Shown here piece by piece: positions 15,787-24,383 of a stretch of DNA of 48,527 bases (its first letter is position 1; each line of letters opens with the position of its first letter). The notes under the pieces are model-generated. The model had not been told where the DNA came from, did not search any database, and saw nothing but the letters and a program-made list of their open reading frames with translations. The stretch is from CAYMDP01 sp964389375. GTDB lineage: Bacteria > Bdellovibrionota > Bdellovibrionia > Bdellovibrionales > UBA1609. The DNA lies in contig CAYMDP010000018.1 in the NCBI GenBank assembly GCA_964389375.1, forward strand, positions 1 to 48,527, given 5' to 3'. Both the position numbers and the translations under genes were made by a program.

Positions 15787-16164
15787 TTAAGCTTTAGTGC
15801 TAGCTTTTTTTCGAGTGCTAGTTTTTCGGCTGGTCTTCTTTCGAGTCGATTTTTTGCCTTTGGCAATATTTTTTCGAAGTTGCTCGATCTTAGCTTCAGC
15901 CTTCTTTTTATGAGTCTTAAAAGTTCGAAGTGCTTTGTTAAACTCACGATCAAATTGTCTTTGGCCTTTAGTTAAAGCCTTAAGACCTTCAGCGTAGCGC
16001 TTTTCTAAATCAGCCAAGCGCTTTTTTGCGGTCGGGCTCATAAAGCTTGAAATGTCGTATTTACTAAGCTCTGTGCCCAGTTTATGAATTTCAGACTTTA
16101 AGCGATCTAGATCTGCAACTTTGTTAATTTCACCTTTTAGTTTTGTCCAGCTGAGAGTGGCCAT
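15787..16164 (-). CDS. Basic coiled-coil protein with histone-H1-like tail
   Basis: The 125-residue protein has a helical, probably coiled-coil body (about 1-100) and ends in a tail made almost only of Lys, Arg, Ser, Thr and Ala (KGKKSTRKKTSRKTSTRKKA). Such tails bind DNA or other polyanions in a non-specific way, as in histone-H1-like proteins of several bacteria. It is not a histone-fold protein. The body has regular acidic and basic heptads (LEKRYAEGLKALTKGQRQFDREF). It heads an apparent operon with the cyclic-nucleotide-binding protein and gcvP and diverges from the EpmA-like gene. A role in nucleoid packing is an inference from composition only. Confidence 0.6.
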   Translation of the reverse strand: MATLSWTKLKGEINKVADLDRLKSEIHKLGTELSKYDISSFMSPTAKKRLADLEKRYAEGLKALTKGQRQFDREFNKALRTFKTHKKKAEAKIEQLRKNIAKGKKSTRKKTSRKTSTRKKASTKA

Positions 16165-16329
16165 GCTTTTTTCTCCTATCGAAATTTATTTCCGGATCGA
16201 ACACGGGAACTGGACCTAAAGTCGGCCTAAGACGAGATCTTGTCAAGTCAGAGATCCCTGTCCGAAGTTGAATGCTCCGTCGGCTCGGCTCTTGTCATCC
16301 TGCGAAAATAAGTCTAAAGATTCAGCATA

Positions 16330-17661
16330 ATGAATCTCTTAAGAAGTCAGTATTTAAATTCTCAGTGGAAGCCCTATCCTCCTGCGCCTGAGAAATGTTT
16401 CTCTTTGCCTCGCTTAAACCAAATTAAAACTCCCACTTTGCTTGCAGAACAATTCTGGCTTGGGGGACGAATTCAGAAGACGGCCTCGTCCTTAAACTTC
16501 TATTTAGAGGGACAGGGGCAGCTGCTTTCCTTCGACCTTAAAAACTGGTCTAGGGATTTTGAGGTTCCAGAGCCAGATATTTTGATTTCGGGGGATCAAG
16601 TCTGTTTTAAATTAAGTAGAGACGAGTTTTTAAAGGCTCAGCAAGAACAGCGGGGGCTTCAGCGGATCCTAGATTGCAAACTTCTGTCTCCGCGTAAGGA
16701 CTCGGATTGGCCTTACAGCGAAAAAACTGAGCTGTGGTTGAAGTGGTCGAATTTCGTTAAAGGTCTAAGGGAATCACTGGGTGAGTTAGGGCTTGTCGAA
16801 GTGGAGTCTCCGACTTTGGTTCCTTGTCCTGGGACAGAGCCCAGCCTTGAGCCTTTCTTCCTCTCCCAAAGTCCTCAGCAAACTCTTTTTCTACGCACTA
16901 GTCCCGAGCTTCATCTAAAAAAGCTACTCTCGATGGGTTGGACTGATTTTTTTGAACTTAAGAGTTGTTTTCGCGACAAAGAAAATTCCGAACACCACGA
17001 ACCTGAGTTTTTGATGCTGGAATGGTATCGGGCCTACTCTGAGCCTTTAACGCTGCAGGAAGATATCATAGGCCTGATTCAAAAACTTTTTGATCGCGGA
17101 TTGATCCCATCGCAACTAGAAGTCATTCAAAAAATTTCGATGAGGGAGCTTTTTAAAAAAATCTTACACTTTGATCTTCAGCCCGAAACCAGTCTTGAGG
17201 ATATTCAGGCTTTAGCGCGCTCCCTTGAACTTTTACCCCTTGAAGACAATTGGAATGATCAATTTCATCAGATTTTTGTCAGTCGAATTGAACCCGAACT
17301 AAAAAATCTAGGCCCAATTTTCTTAGAAGGTTTCCCTAAATCTCAGGCCGCATTGGCCCGTGTTCATAATGGTTGGGCTGAACGCTTCGAATTTTATTGG
17401 GGAGGCTTTGAAATTGCCAATGCCTTTCACGAACTCAATACTCCAGAAGAGCAACAATTAAGGACCAAAGAGGATTTGCTCGAGCGAAAACGTCTTGGAA
17501 CTTGTGCGGTTCCAGAGGATCAGGATTTCTATAGGGCTTTAGAGAGGGGAATTCCGCCGACTTCAGGGATTGCTTTGGGGGCAGAAAGACTGTTTATGGC
17601 GGCCTTTGGATTAAAGAACATTGGCGATCTAAAGCCCTTCCCATATGTCCACTCGAAATAG
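16330..17661 (+). CDS. epmA: EpmA/GenX-like lysyl-tRNA-synthetase paralogue with extra N-terminal domain
   Basis: The C-terminal 310 residues carry class II synthetase motifs in the EpmA manner: VEVESPTLVPCPGTEPSLEPF, LRTSPELHLKKLLSMGW, FELKSCFRDKENSEHHEPEF, LEWYRAY, and GIALGAERLFMAAFG with a closing FPYV. EpmA attaches beta-lysine to elongation factor P. E. coli EpmA is 325 residues and has no anticodon-binding part; this protein has about 120 extra residues in front whose middle (EQFWLGGRIQKTASSLNFYL) reads like a worn OB fold. The usual OB domain of LysS is longer and better conserved, and the catalytic half matches EpmA best, so I prefer EpmA. No efp or epmB is in view to confirm it. Confidence 0.72.
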   Translation: MNLLRSQYLNSQWKPYPPAPEKCFSLPRLNQIKTPTLLAEQFWLGGRIQKTASSLNFYLEGQGQLLSFDLKNWSRDFEVPEPDILISGDQVCFKLSRDEFLKAQQEQRGLQRILDCKLLSPRKDSDWPYSEKTELWLKWSNFVKGLRESLGELGLVEVESPTLVPCPGTEPSLEPFFLSQSPQQTLFLRTSPELHLKKLLSMGWTDFFELKSCFRDKENSEHHEPEFLMLEWYRAYSEPLTLQEDIIGLIQKLFDRGLIPSQLEVIQKISMRELFKKILHFDLQPETSLEDIQALARSLELLPLEDNWNDQFHQIFVSRIEPELKNLGPIFLEGFPKSQAALARVHNGWAERFEFYWGGFEIANAFHELNTPEEQQLRTKEDLLERKRLGTCAVPEDQDFYRALERGIPPTSGIALGAERLFMAAFGLKNIGDLKPFPYVHSK

Positions 17662-17674
17662 TGCTAATTCGATG

Positions 17675-17707
17675 ACACGCCATTGCTACCACTTGGGACC
17701 TGGAACC
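17675..17707 (-). repeat. Inverted copy of the 33-bp repeat from the mtnA-mtnP spacer
   Basis: The reverse complement matches the unit at 10178-10210 at 32 of 33 positions. It lies in the 53-bp gap between the EpmA-like gene and the convergent HU-like gene, seven bases from the latter's stop. There is no second inverted arm here. Confidence 0.88.
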
Positions 17708-17714
17708 CAAGGAA

Positions 17715-17993
17715 TTAAGCTTTGTTGATTTGCTCTTTAAGCTCTTTGCCAACTTTAAAAAATGGCAGCTTCTTTTCTTCGACGTTGATGACTTCGCCCG
17801 TTCGAGGGTTTCTTCCCTTATAGGCCCCGTACTCGCGGTTTACAAAAGATCCAAAGCCGCGAATTTCGATTCGATCGTTTTTCAAAAGGGCTTCAACCAT
17901 AGAATCGAAAATTGTATTCACTACGGTCTCGGCTTTGACTCTGGTGATGCCAGCTTTTTCCGAGATGATATTGATTAGATCTGCCTTGGTCAT
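17715..17993 (-). CDS. HU/IHF-family DNA-bending protein
   Basis: The 92-residue protein has the family layout: N-terminal helices (MTKADLINIISEKAGI), the signature IRGFGSFVNREYGAYKGRNPRTGE near residues 44-68 that holds the DNA-intercalating arm, and a C-terminal helix (FFKVGKELKEQINKA). The PHFKPGKEL-like end and the RNPRTGE arm are closer to IHF beta and to HU homologues of Deltaproteobacteria-like lineages than to E. coli HU; I do not decide between them. It binds and bends DNA as a dimer. Upstream, 17994-18161 separates it from a glycosyltransferase gene on the same strand, so it has its own promoter. Confidence 0.93.
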   Translation of the reverse strand: MTKADLINIISEKAGITRVKAETVVNTIFDSMVEALLKNDRIEIRGFGSFVNREYGAYKGRNPRTGEVINVEEKKLPFFKVGKELKEQINKA

Positions 17994-18161
17994 AGTGCCT
18001 TTGCCCCCGCAGTTTCACTTTATTGGTAAACCATTGAAACCACTTAAACTGTAACTTCAATTTTGCCCCCGAGTCAGCCCGAAATAAATAAAATCATTGA
18101 GTTTTGTGAGAAAGCTAGAGGGAGGTCCATAATGCGTCTTGTTAAGGGGGCTGATCTTGCC

Positions 18162-19463
18162 TTAAGTCTGAGAAGCCAGCCCCTGATGGGCCCTTGCGCT
18201 CTCTTGTTTAAAGTATCCTGAATCCACAAGAGCTCTTTGATAGGCCCGAAGTGAAAGGTGAATCATCTTTTGGATATCAAAGGTGTTTAAAACTTTCGCG
18301 CGGGCATTTTCGCCAACCCTTTCACTGTCCACCTGGCCATCACAGACGGCCAAAAGCAAAAAGGCCAAATGTTCAAAATCCGCCGGTCGAATCAAAAATC
18401 CATCGGTACCGCTCTCGACGATAGTGGCCATGGGGCTAACCTCCGAGCCAATGATGACTTTTTTCTGTGCCATGGCTTCGATAAGACTGGCTTCAAAGCC
18501 CGAGGTTCGCGAGCTTAAGTTCACAAAAATATCAGATAAAGAGATGTAGTCCGGAAGAGTGCTTGCAGGAAGTGCTCCGGTGAAGATCACCCGGCTGCCA
18601 AGGGCTAGATTAAGCATTTCGAATTCAATTTCTTTTTTTAGCGGTCCATTGCCAATAATCACCAAGCGCGCAGAAGGCTTCTTCATGGCAACACTTGCAA
18701 AGGCTAAAAGTAGACTTTTGACCTCTTGAAGTTCTGTCATATCCGAAACCGTAACAACGACTTTAGCATCCGAAGGAATATCAAATTTTGCACGAAGCTC
18801 AGAGGATTTTTCGCGCGGAGAAAGATCTACGATCTCAATGCCGTAGGGCACGATATGAGTTTTCATTTCTGGATACAAATAATATCGTTCTAAAGCTAGG
18901 CGCTGCTGAAGACTTGCAACAAAGACGGCGTCTGCGGTTTTTAGAATCTTTCGATCTTGTTTCAGATAGGTCGTTAAAAATTTATAGGCGACAGCAAATG
19001 AAGTCCGTAGGATGCTTTCAAGACTTTCTTGGGCCATTGCGAGAATAGAAAAAATTTGAGAGATCTGGGTGGCTTCGATGTCATAGACGAGGGCCGTTTG
19101 ATAAAGCTTTTTATTAAGCCCGATATTGTAGCCCCCTGTATCAAGGCTATGGACAATATGGATGGGGCTTTGCGCGTGAAGTTCGCGAAACTTCTTCTCT
19201 GCATAAAATGGAAACATTAAAGAGCTCTGTTTTAAATCCTCTCCGACAAAGTAAGCTTTCACGCCATCTTGAGAAATCTGATTTTGCGCTTGAGCACTTT
19301 TCCAGGCGATCACACTCACGTCGTGCCCCAGCTGGGCAAGGCCTCTGGCAATCGGCCACAAAAATCCACGATCGGCCGTGCGTCCAAGAATTGGAAAACT
19401 TTCTGCAACAAAGCAGATTCTCAAATTTTTTGGAAGCGGAGCCCGCGTTTTAAAAAATCCCAT
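18162..19463 (-). CDS. Family 4 glycosyltransferase
   Basis: The protein shows the GT4/GT-B layout: an N-terminal domain beginning NLRICFVAESFPILGRTADRG, a linker region with DAVFVASLQQRLALERYY and VPYGIEIVDLSP, then VVVTVSDMTELQEVKSLLLA, LVIIGNGPLKKEIE and the donor-binding end SSRTSGFEASLIEAMAQKKVIIGS, in which the Glu of the E-x7-E pattern is kept. It should transfer a nucleotide-activated sugar in cell-surface polysaccharide synthesis. I start at the ATG 19461-19463 (433 residues); the longer frame uses a TTG at 19517. It is the last gene of the minus-strand run from gdhA, 75 bp after the preceding glycosyltransferase-like gene. Confidence 0.82.
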   Translation of the reverse strand: MGFFKTRAPLPKNLRICFVAESFPILGRTADRGFLWPIARGLAQLGHDVSVIAWKSAQAQNQISQDGVKAYFVGEDLKQSSLMFPFYAEKKFRELHAQSPIHIVHSLDTGGYNIGLNKKLYQTALVYDIEATQISQIFSILAMAQESLESILRTSFAVAYKFLTTYLKQDRKILKTADAVFVASLQQRLALERYYLYPEMKTHIVPYGIEIVDLSPREKSSELRAKFDIPSDAKVVVTVSDMTELQEVKSLLLAFASVAMKKPSARLVIIGNGPLKKEIEFEMLNLALGSRVIFTGALPASTLPDYISLSDIFVNLSSRTSGFEASLIEAMAQKKVIIGSEVSPMATIVESGTDGFLIRPADFEHLAFLLLAVCDGQVDSERVGENARAKVLNTFDIQKMIHLSLRAYQRALVDSGYFKQESARAHQGLASQT

Positions 19464-19538
19464 GTTCAGAGTATGCCAGCATCTCGCCGATTCAGCTAGT
19501 GCTCCAGGCCAATTCAATGCGCGAAGGCGAAAGGTCAG

Positions 19539-20465
19539 TTAGGCCCGAGCAAGGCGGTTGGCGACACGATCGAGCATCGCTTCGGGACTGAGGTCCAAAA
19601 GTTTTTGATCTACCGCGGGAGCATCGAGGATTTGCGCTTGCTTTATACTGCCTAGCCAAAGGGCAAACTGCGCAAAAAATTGATTTGTTTTAAGAGGTGC
19701 AAAGGCTAGGCGTCCAGCTGAAGCCCAGTTTTTTTGAAGGTCTTCGAGGCGATCACTAAGAGAAAATTCGAGTCGTTGATCTAAGCCTTGGCGGCGAAAG
19801 GGCTCGAGCCAAGTGTTTCTTTGGATGGGAGAAAACGAACTCCAGCAAATATCTAGGCGTAGTCTTTGTTCTGGATTTTCTCTTAGGTATTCAAGGGCCC
19901 AGTCTTGAGTTTTAGCAAAATCAATGTGGGTCTCAAGAGGTCCGGGCAGAACGGTCAGCAGCTCATCTTTTTCGATCTGCCAAAAATCTAGGGGTTGGGT
20001 CCAAGCCCAAAGCGGAAAGCTAGATGCATTCTGATCCCAAAGACTTGAGTGATCATAGACTTGGTCAAAGGCTTCTAAAGAACCCTTAGGCCCGGACATA
20101 TCCCAGCGGTGTGCAAATAAGGGGCTAGGTCGAATGCCTTTCATAAATTGAGGCAAGTGAGAGAGTAAATCTAGTTTGGTCCAAGAGGATTTTTTTGGAC
20201 CTTCAACGCAATGAATTCGGTCCGGTCGAAAATCAATAAGATGAGGAAGCAGTTTTGCGGCTTCAAGAATATTCCAGCTTTTCATCGGAAAATTAAAGCT
20301 AAAGCGTTGGGGCCATTGTTCACAAAACTCTTTCTGATCTTCACCACTAAGGACGCGGACCTCATGGTCCGGAGAATTAAGCCCTTGTAAGACCTGATGT
20401 GTGATCCAGCCGCTGGGATCTTTGGCAGAGTCCAGACTTTGCGTAATCAGCAAAACTTTCTTCAT
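19539..20465 (-). CDS. Divergent glycosyltransferase-like protein
   Basis: The 308-residue protein begins KKVLLITQSLDSAKDPSGW, like the first strand and loop of a GT4 acceptor domain, and contains FRPDRIHCVEGPKKSSW in the place where such enzymes have the sequence that closes the first Rossmann fold. The second half is short and lacks a clear donor-binding E-x7-E motif, so it may be inactive, or act with the GT4 enzyme encoded just downstream. Its start codon overlaps the mutT stop by four bases. The function is therefore inferred from a weak likeness plus its neighbour. Confidence 0.5.
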   Translation of the reverse strand: MKKVLLITQSLDSAKDPSGWITHQVLQGLNSPDHEVRVLSGEDQKEFCEQWPQRFSFNFPMKSWNILEAAKLLPHLIDFRPDRIHCVEGPKKSSWTKLDLLSHLPQFMKGIRPSPLFAHRWDMSGPKGSLEAFDQVYDHSSLWDQNASSFPLWAWTQPLDFWQIEKDELLTVLPGPLETHIDFAKTQDWALEYLRENPEQRLRLDICWSSFSPIQRNTWLEPFRRQGLDQRLEFSLSDRLEDLQKNWASAGRLAFAPLKTNQFFAQFALWLGSIKQAQILDAPAVDQKLLDLSPEAMLDRVANRLARA

Positions 20466-20878
20466 TGGCTTAAGGATTTTTTCAGTTGGGCCAAGATTTT
20501 GATATTGGCGTCGGGAAGTTCATACTGATCCAGCTCAGAAATTTTAACCCAACGTAGTTCGCTATGGTGAACGGACTTCAGTTCGCCCTTCCAAAAGCTG
20601 ACAGAATAAAAAAGCAGAACAATTCCGGTTTCCCCAAAGGTGTGGCTAGTCGCAAGAGAGAGTTCACCGATTTCAGCTTCAATTCCGAGTTCTTCAAAAA
20701 GTTCGCGTCTTAAGGCTTCCTCGGGATTCTCGCCAAGCTCGATTTTGCCCCCCGGAAATTCCCAAAGGCCGGCCAAAGAGGCGCCTTCCGGTCTTTGACC
20801 GAGTAAGACATTTCCATCTCTCTTCATTAAGGCGGTGACAACAGGGATCCACTGAGCTCGCTTCTTTCGCAGACTCAT
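20462..20878 (-). CDS. Nudix hydrolase, MutT type
   Basis: The 138-residue protein contains the complete Nudix box, GGKIELGENPEEALRRELFE followed by ELGIE, at about residues 43-65, and begins with VVTALMKRDGNVLLGQRPEG like MutT. It probably hydrolyses 8-oxo-dGTP or a related damaged nucleotide; FPGGKIELGE-type boxes preceded by GLWEFPGG are typical of the MutT/NudG group. It overlaps pyrD upstream and the glycosyltransferase-like gene downstream, each by four bases (ATGA), which points to coupled translation in one operon. Confidence 0.85.
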   Translation of the reverse strand: MSLRKKRAQWIPVVTALMKRDGNVLLGQRPEGASLAGLWEFPGGKIELGENPEEALRRELFEELGIEAEIGELSLATSHTFGETGIVLLFYSVSFWKGELKSVHHSELRWVKISELDQYELPDANIKILAQLKKSLSQ

Positions 20879-21861
20879 TTTTGCACCCTCATAACTTTTG
20901 CCACATTTTTAAAAAACCAAGGACCAGAAAATATTAAAGCCGAATAAGTCTGCAAAAGATCTGCGCCCAGATCCAGTCGTCGTTTTACGTCATCGGAATT
21001 TAGGATTCCGCCAGAGGAGATCATCAAGCGATCTTGTTTTTTAGAACCTAAAAAACCTAAAGCTTTTTTTAGTAACTCTTCGGATCTTTTTTGCAAGGGT
21101 AAGCCCGAAACGCCCCCTCGCTCTGAAAACTTCAACCCACTGTCTCGACTTAGAGTTGTATTGTTCAAAATCCAGCCATCCAGGTTTAAATCTAAGGAAA
21201 CACCCAATGCATTTTCTAAATCCTCCGGATCTAGATCTGGGCTAAGTTTCAAAAAGACAGGAGTCTTTTTCGAAGCCTCACGTATCGGCTTTAAGAAGGA
21301 CTCAAGTCGCGCAGGTTTTAAAAGTTCACGGAGGCCCACAGTGTTTGGGCTGCTGATGTTAATGACGAAGGCATCCACTGATCCCTGAAGGGGAGTGAGG
21401 CACTTAAGGTAATCCAAATGGGCTTCTTCTAAATTTGTCTCACGATTTTTTCCGATATTTGCAAAGACTGGAGTTGGCCGATTCGGAGGCAAATTTTCGA
21501 GGCGTTTTTTAACGACCTCAAGTCCATGACTGGGAAATCCAAGTTGGTTCCAGATCGCAAGTCGAGCAAGGTCTCGATCCACAACTTGACCAGGATTTGC
21601 TTTTTGCGCAAGCGGTGTAATGGTCCCGACTTCCTGAAAGCCAGCCCCTAGGGCCCACCAGGCTTTCAAATTCTCGGCGTTCTTATCTACGCCTCCAGAG
21701 GTTCCAAGTGGATTTGGAAAAGTCAGTCCTCTCCATTGAAGAGGTCTCCAATGAGGGATGTTCGCTTCTCGCCAGCCCGAAAGAAGATTCAGGGCCAGCG
21801 GGCTAAGGTCATGGGCCAATTGTGGAGAGATCCAGAGCCAGGGACGAGAGGCTCTTACCAA
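20875..21861 (-). CDS. pyrD: Dihydroorotate dehydrogenase, class 2 (quinone)
   Basis: The 328-residue protein has the FMN-binding class 2 fold: RGLTFPNPLGTSGGVDKNAE, GFQEVGTITPLAQKANPGQ, VFANIGKNRETNLEEAHLDY, the catalytic-serine motif VINISSPNTVGLRELL, ILNNTTLSRDSGLKFSERGG and a closing LLQTYSALIFSGPWF. It makes orotate for pyrimidine synthesis and feeds electrons to quinone at the membrane; the N-terminal helices (PQLAHDLSPLALNLLSG) would form the membrane-side entry. The start is a TTG (21859-21861) that overlaps the end of gdhA by seven bases; no ATG is near enough to be used instead. Confidence 0.92.
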   Translation of the reverse strand: MVRASRPWLWISPQLAHDLSPLALNLLSGWREANIPHWRPLQWRGLTFPNPLGTSGGVDKNAENLKAWWALGAGFQEVGTITPLAQKANPGQVVDRDLARLAIWNQLGFPSHGLEVVKKRLENLPPNRPTPVFANIGKNRETNLEEAHLDYLKCLTPLQGSVDAFVINISSPNTVGLRELLKPARLESFLKPIREASKKTPVFLKLSPDLDPEDLENALGVSLDLNLDGWILNNTTLSRDSGLKFSERGGVSGLPLQKRSEELLKKALGFLGSKKQDRLMISSGGILNSDDVKRRLDLGADLLQTYSALIFSGPWFFKNVAKVMRVQK

Positions 21862-23111
21862 GCCTGCCCCCGCAGTTTCATCGCTTTCTCTAGCCGAAGC
21901 AAAGAGGTCGCCATAGCCGCTGTTCTCATGTCTTGATTATTTTCTTCGGCAAACTTCCAAACTTTATCAAAAGAGCGATACATGATTTCTTTCAATTTGC
22001 TGCGCACTTCTTCTTCAGTCCAAAACAACCAAACGATATCTTGTACCCATTCGAAGTAACTCACGACAACGCCGCCGCCGTTTGCCAAAATATCGGGAAC
22101 GACGATGATGCCACGTTTATGAAGCACATCACTCGCGTGAAGAGTCATGGGTCCGTTTGCACCTTCAACAATAATTTTTGCTTTGATACGCTCACAGTTG
22201 CCTTCGTGAATCACACTATCCAAGGCACAAGGAGCCAGAACATCCACATCAAGTTCCAGTAAATCTTCGTTCGACATGGGCTCAGCACCAGGAAATCCAA
22301 CGACGGACTTATTTTCATTCACATACCGAACCACATCTGGAATCGGCAATCCTTTAGGATTGTAGATTCCACCGTTGACATCACTGACGGCAATAATCCG
22401 TGCACCCAAAGCATAAGCCTCGATTGCCGCATGCATTCCGACTTTTCCAAAACCTTGAACGGCCATAGAGCATTCCGAGATTTTTCGGTTCTGAGTTTGT
22501 AAGGCCTTTTCGGAAACATAAACTGCGCCAAGTCCTGTCGCCGCTTCACGACCGTGGGATCCTCCGATTTCTACGGGCTTTCCGGTGACAACTCCCGTCT
22601 GAGAATATCCGGCTTCCATCGAATAGGTATCCATAAACCAGGCCATCGTTTGAGAATCTGTTCCCACATCCGGAGCTGGAATATCTTTATCAGGTCCAAC
22701 AAAGGGTCCGATTTCAGATGCAAAACGACGAGTTAAACTTTCGAGTTCTTTTTTCGAAAGTTTTGTCGGATCGACTTGAACTCCCCCTTTAGCTCCACCC
22801 AAAGGCAAACCCAAAAGAGAATTTTTAAAAGTCATCAATGCCGCAAGAGCCGAGACTTCGCTAAGATCAACATGGGGATGGTATCGAATTCCGCCCTTAA
22901 AGGGGCCAAGAGCCTGATTGTGTTGAACCCGATATCCCATAAAAACCTGAACCCGGTCGTCATCCATTCGGACGGGAACCGAAACGATAAAAGCTCGTCT
23001 GGGGACTTTTAATCTTTCGTGCACATTGACGTTGAGATTGATCAAGCGTCCTGCAGCAGCGACCGTTTTCATTGTGTTGTCGTAAAGCTTACCGCCAGTA
23101 AGAAGATCCAT
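21855..23111 (-). CDS. gdhA: Glutamate dehydrogenase (Glu/Leu/Phe/Val family)
   Basis: The family motifs are clear: YRVQHNQALGPFKGGIRYHP, LPLGGAKGGVQVDP with the catalytic lysine, DKDIPAPDVGTDSQTMAWFM, and the Rossmann turn VQGFGKVGMHAAIEAYALGA, then IVEGANGPMT. The enzyme interconverts glutamate and 2-oxoglutarate plus ammonia with NAD(P). In predatory bacteria that live on prey amino acids a catabolic role is plausible. I use the ATG at 23109-23111 (418 residues, the usual length), with GGGAG nine bases before it; a longer frame to 23201 adds residues that do not fit the family. It is the first gene of the run to pyrD, mutT and two glycosyltransferases. Confidence 0.93.
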   Translation of the reverse strand: MDLLTGGKLYDNTMKTVAAAGRLINLNVNVHERLKVPRRAFIVSVPVRMDDDRVQVFMGYRVQHNQALGPFKGGIRYHPHVDLSEVSALAALMTFKNSLLGLPLGGAKGGVQVDPTKLSKKELESLTRRFASEIGPFVGPDKDIPAPDVGTDSQTMAWFMDTYSMEAGYSQTGVVTGKPVEIGGSHGREAATGLGAVYVSEKALQTQNRKISECSMAVQGFGKVGMHAAIEAYALGARIIAVSDVNGGIYNPKGLPIPDVVRYVNENKSVVGFPGAEPMSNEDLLELDVDVLAPCALDSVIHEGNCERIKAKIIVEGANGPMTLHASDVLHKRGIIVVPDILANGGGVVVSYFEWVQDIVWLFWTEEEVRSKLKEIMYRSFDKVWKFAEENNQDMRTAAMATSLLRLEKAMKLRGQAW

Positions 23112-23181
23112 TGTGTTTGACTCCCAAACTCGATTTTCGAAAAGCCTGTTTTTATCAGTGATCTTTAGGGGTGACAGCAGG

Positions 23182-23187
23182 ATTATA
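23182..23187 (-). promoter_or_regulatory. Possible -10 box for the gdhA operon
   Basis: On the minus strand this is a perfect TATAAT, 71 bases before the chosen gdhA start and at a suitable place in the divergent gap with the heptose kinase gene. No good -35 box is seen at the usual distance, so the call rests on the -10 match alone. Confidence 0.4.
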
Positions 23188-23276
23188 CGCGCCCGTTGCA
23201 ATGCGCTACGATCCTTTTCAAACTCTTGCTCCTCCTTGGGCCTATGCTAAACCTTGGACTTTAGGAGTCGAAGCCT

Positions 23277-24308
23277 TTGCAAGAAACCCAGTTTTCCGAC
23301 CAACAAGTTTTTAAACTCCGTGAAAGTCTCGCCAAAAAACTTGAGGCCTTCGCGTCGACCCGGGTCATCGTTATCGGGGACCTTGGCTTAGACGCCTATG
23401 TCACAGGTGAAGTACGGCGGATTAGCCCCGAGGGCCCGGTCCCAATTGTTGAGGTCGGTCAAGAAGAGCAGCGCCTTGGACTTTCCGCAAATGTGGCTCA
23501 AAACGTCGCAAGTCTTGGTGGCCAAGTCGATTTGATCTCGGTTGTTGGTCAGGATAGCGCGGCTGATCAGATTCGAGATATGCTAGCTAAAGCTCAGGTT
23601 TCATCGAATCATCTGGTCGTCGATTCTAGTCGGCCCACCACGCGAAAACTTCGAGTTATGTCAGGGCACCATCACATTGTGAGGGTGGATTTTGAGCAAA
23701 AGCGGTTTTTATCCCCTGAAGTTGAGAAACAAGTTCTTGCCCGATTTGCGGAAGGCCTGAAGTTGGCCCAAGCGGTCATTGTTGAGGATTACGCCAAAGG
23801 GGTCGTTAGCCAAAGCCTGGTGCGACAAGTCATCGAGCTGTCCCATGCTCAGGGCAAAAAAGTTTTTGTCGACCCTCACCCGAGCACCCCGATTGAAAAC
23901 TACATGGGCTCGGACTTGATGACCCCTAACCGCGAAGAAGCGGCTCGTTTGTTGGGCTTGGGTGAAGACAACCTCCATACCTCCTCAGACGCGATTCTAA
24001 AAATGGGTGAAAGCCTTTTGAAAAAGTTAAAAATGGATCAAGTCGTCATTACTCGTGGCAAAGAGGGGATGAGCTTGTTTTATCCGGACCGCGTTGTTCA
24101 CCTTCCGACCTATGCTCGTCAGGTCTTTGATGTGACCGGAGCCGGAGATACGGCCATTGCAGCAATGAGCCTGGCTTGGGCTTCGGGCTTTAGCTTAGAG
24201 GAGGCTTGTGTTCTGGCCAATTTCGCCTCTGGAGTGGTTGTGGGGAAAGTGGGCTGCGTCCCTTGCTCTAAAGCCGAGCTTTTGGCTTATATGAATAGTC
24301 ATTCGTGA
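23277..24308 (+). CDS. hldA: D-glycero-beta-D-manno-heptose-7-phosphate kinase (kinase half of HldE)
   Basis: The 343-residue protein is a PfkB-type kinase with the RfaE/HldE features VIVIGDLGLDAYVTGEVRRI, SPEGPVPIVEV, GLSANVAQNVASLGGQV, VIVEDYAKGVV, FVDPHPSTPIENY and the ATP/catalytic motif DVTGAGDTAIAA. It makes heptose-1,7-bisphosphate for LPS inner-core heptose. The nucleotidyltransferase half found in E. coli HldE is absent, so a separate HldC-type protein must exist elsewhere. The start is a TTG with AGGAG nine bases upstream; there is no ATG before the first conserved strand. The product would feed heptosyltransferases such as the GT9 enzyme at 7367-8368. Confidence 0.88.
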   Translation: MQETQFSDQQVFKLRESLAKKLEAFASTRVIVIGDLGLDAYVTGEVRRISPEGPVPIVEVGQEEQRLGLSANVAQNVASLGGQVDLISVVGQDSAADQIRDMLAKAQVSSNHLVVDSSRPTTRKLRVMSGHHHIVRVDFEQKRFLSPEVEKQVLARFAEGLKLAQAVIVEDYAKGVVSQSLVRQVIELSHAQGKKVFVDPHPSTPIENYMGSDLMTPNREEAARLLGLGEDNLHTSSDAILKMGESLLKKLKMDQVVITRGKEGMSLFYPDRVVHLPTYARQVFDVTGAGDTAIAAMSLAWASGFSLEEACVLANFASGVVVGKVGCVPCSKAELLAYMNSHS

Positions 24309-24383
24309 AAAAAGATCAAAAAATTAAAGCCTTTATGGGAGCTTTAGTGCATTTCTAGCCCACTTTTGCTAGAACCTGACCCG

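Noticed and set aside
18132..18221. 29-codon plus-strand frame with GGAGG before the ATG
   Set aside because: It runs antisense into the end of the GT4 gene and across a GGGGCT/AGCCCC stem that fits a terminator for that gene better.
18002..21880. Exact 16-base repeat TGCCCCCGCAGTTTCA at 18002 and 21865
   Set aside because: One exact 16-mer pair is expected by chance at a noticeable rate in 48 kb, and the sites share nothing else.
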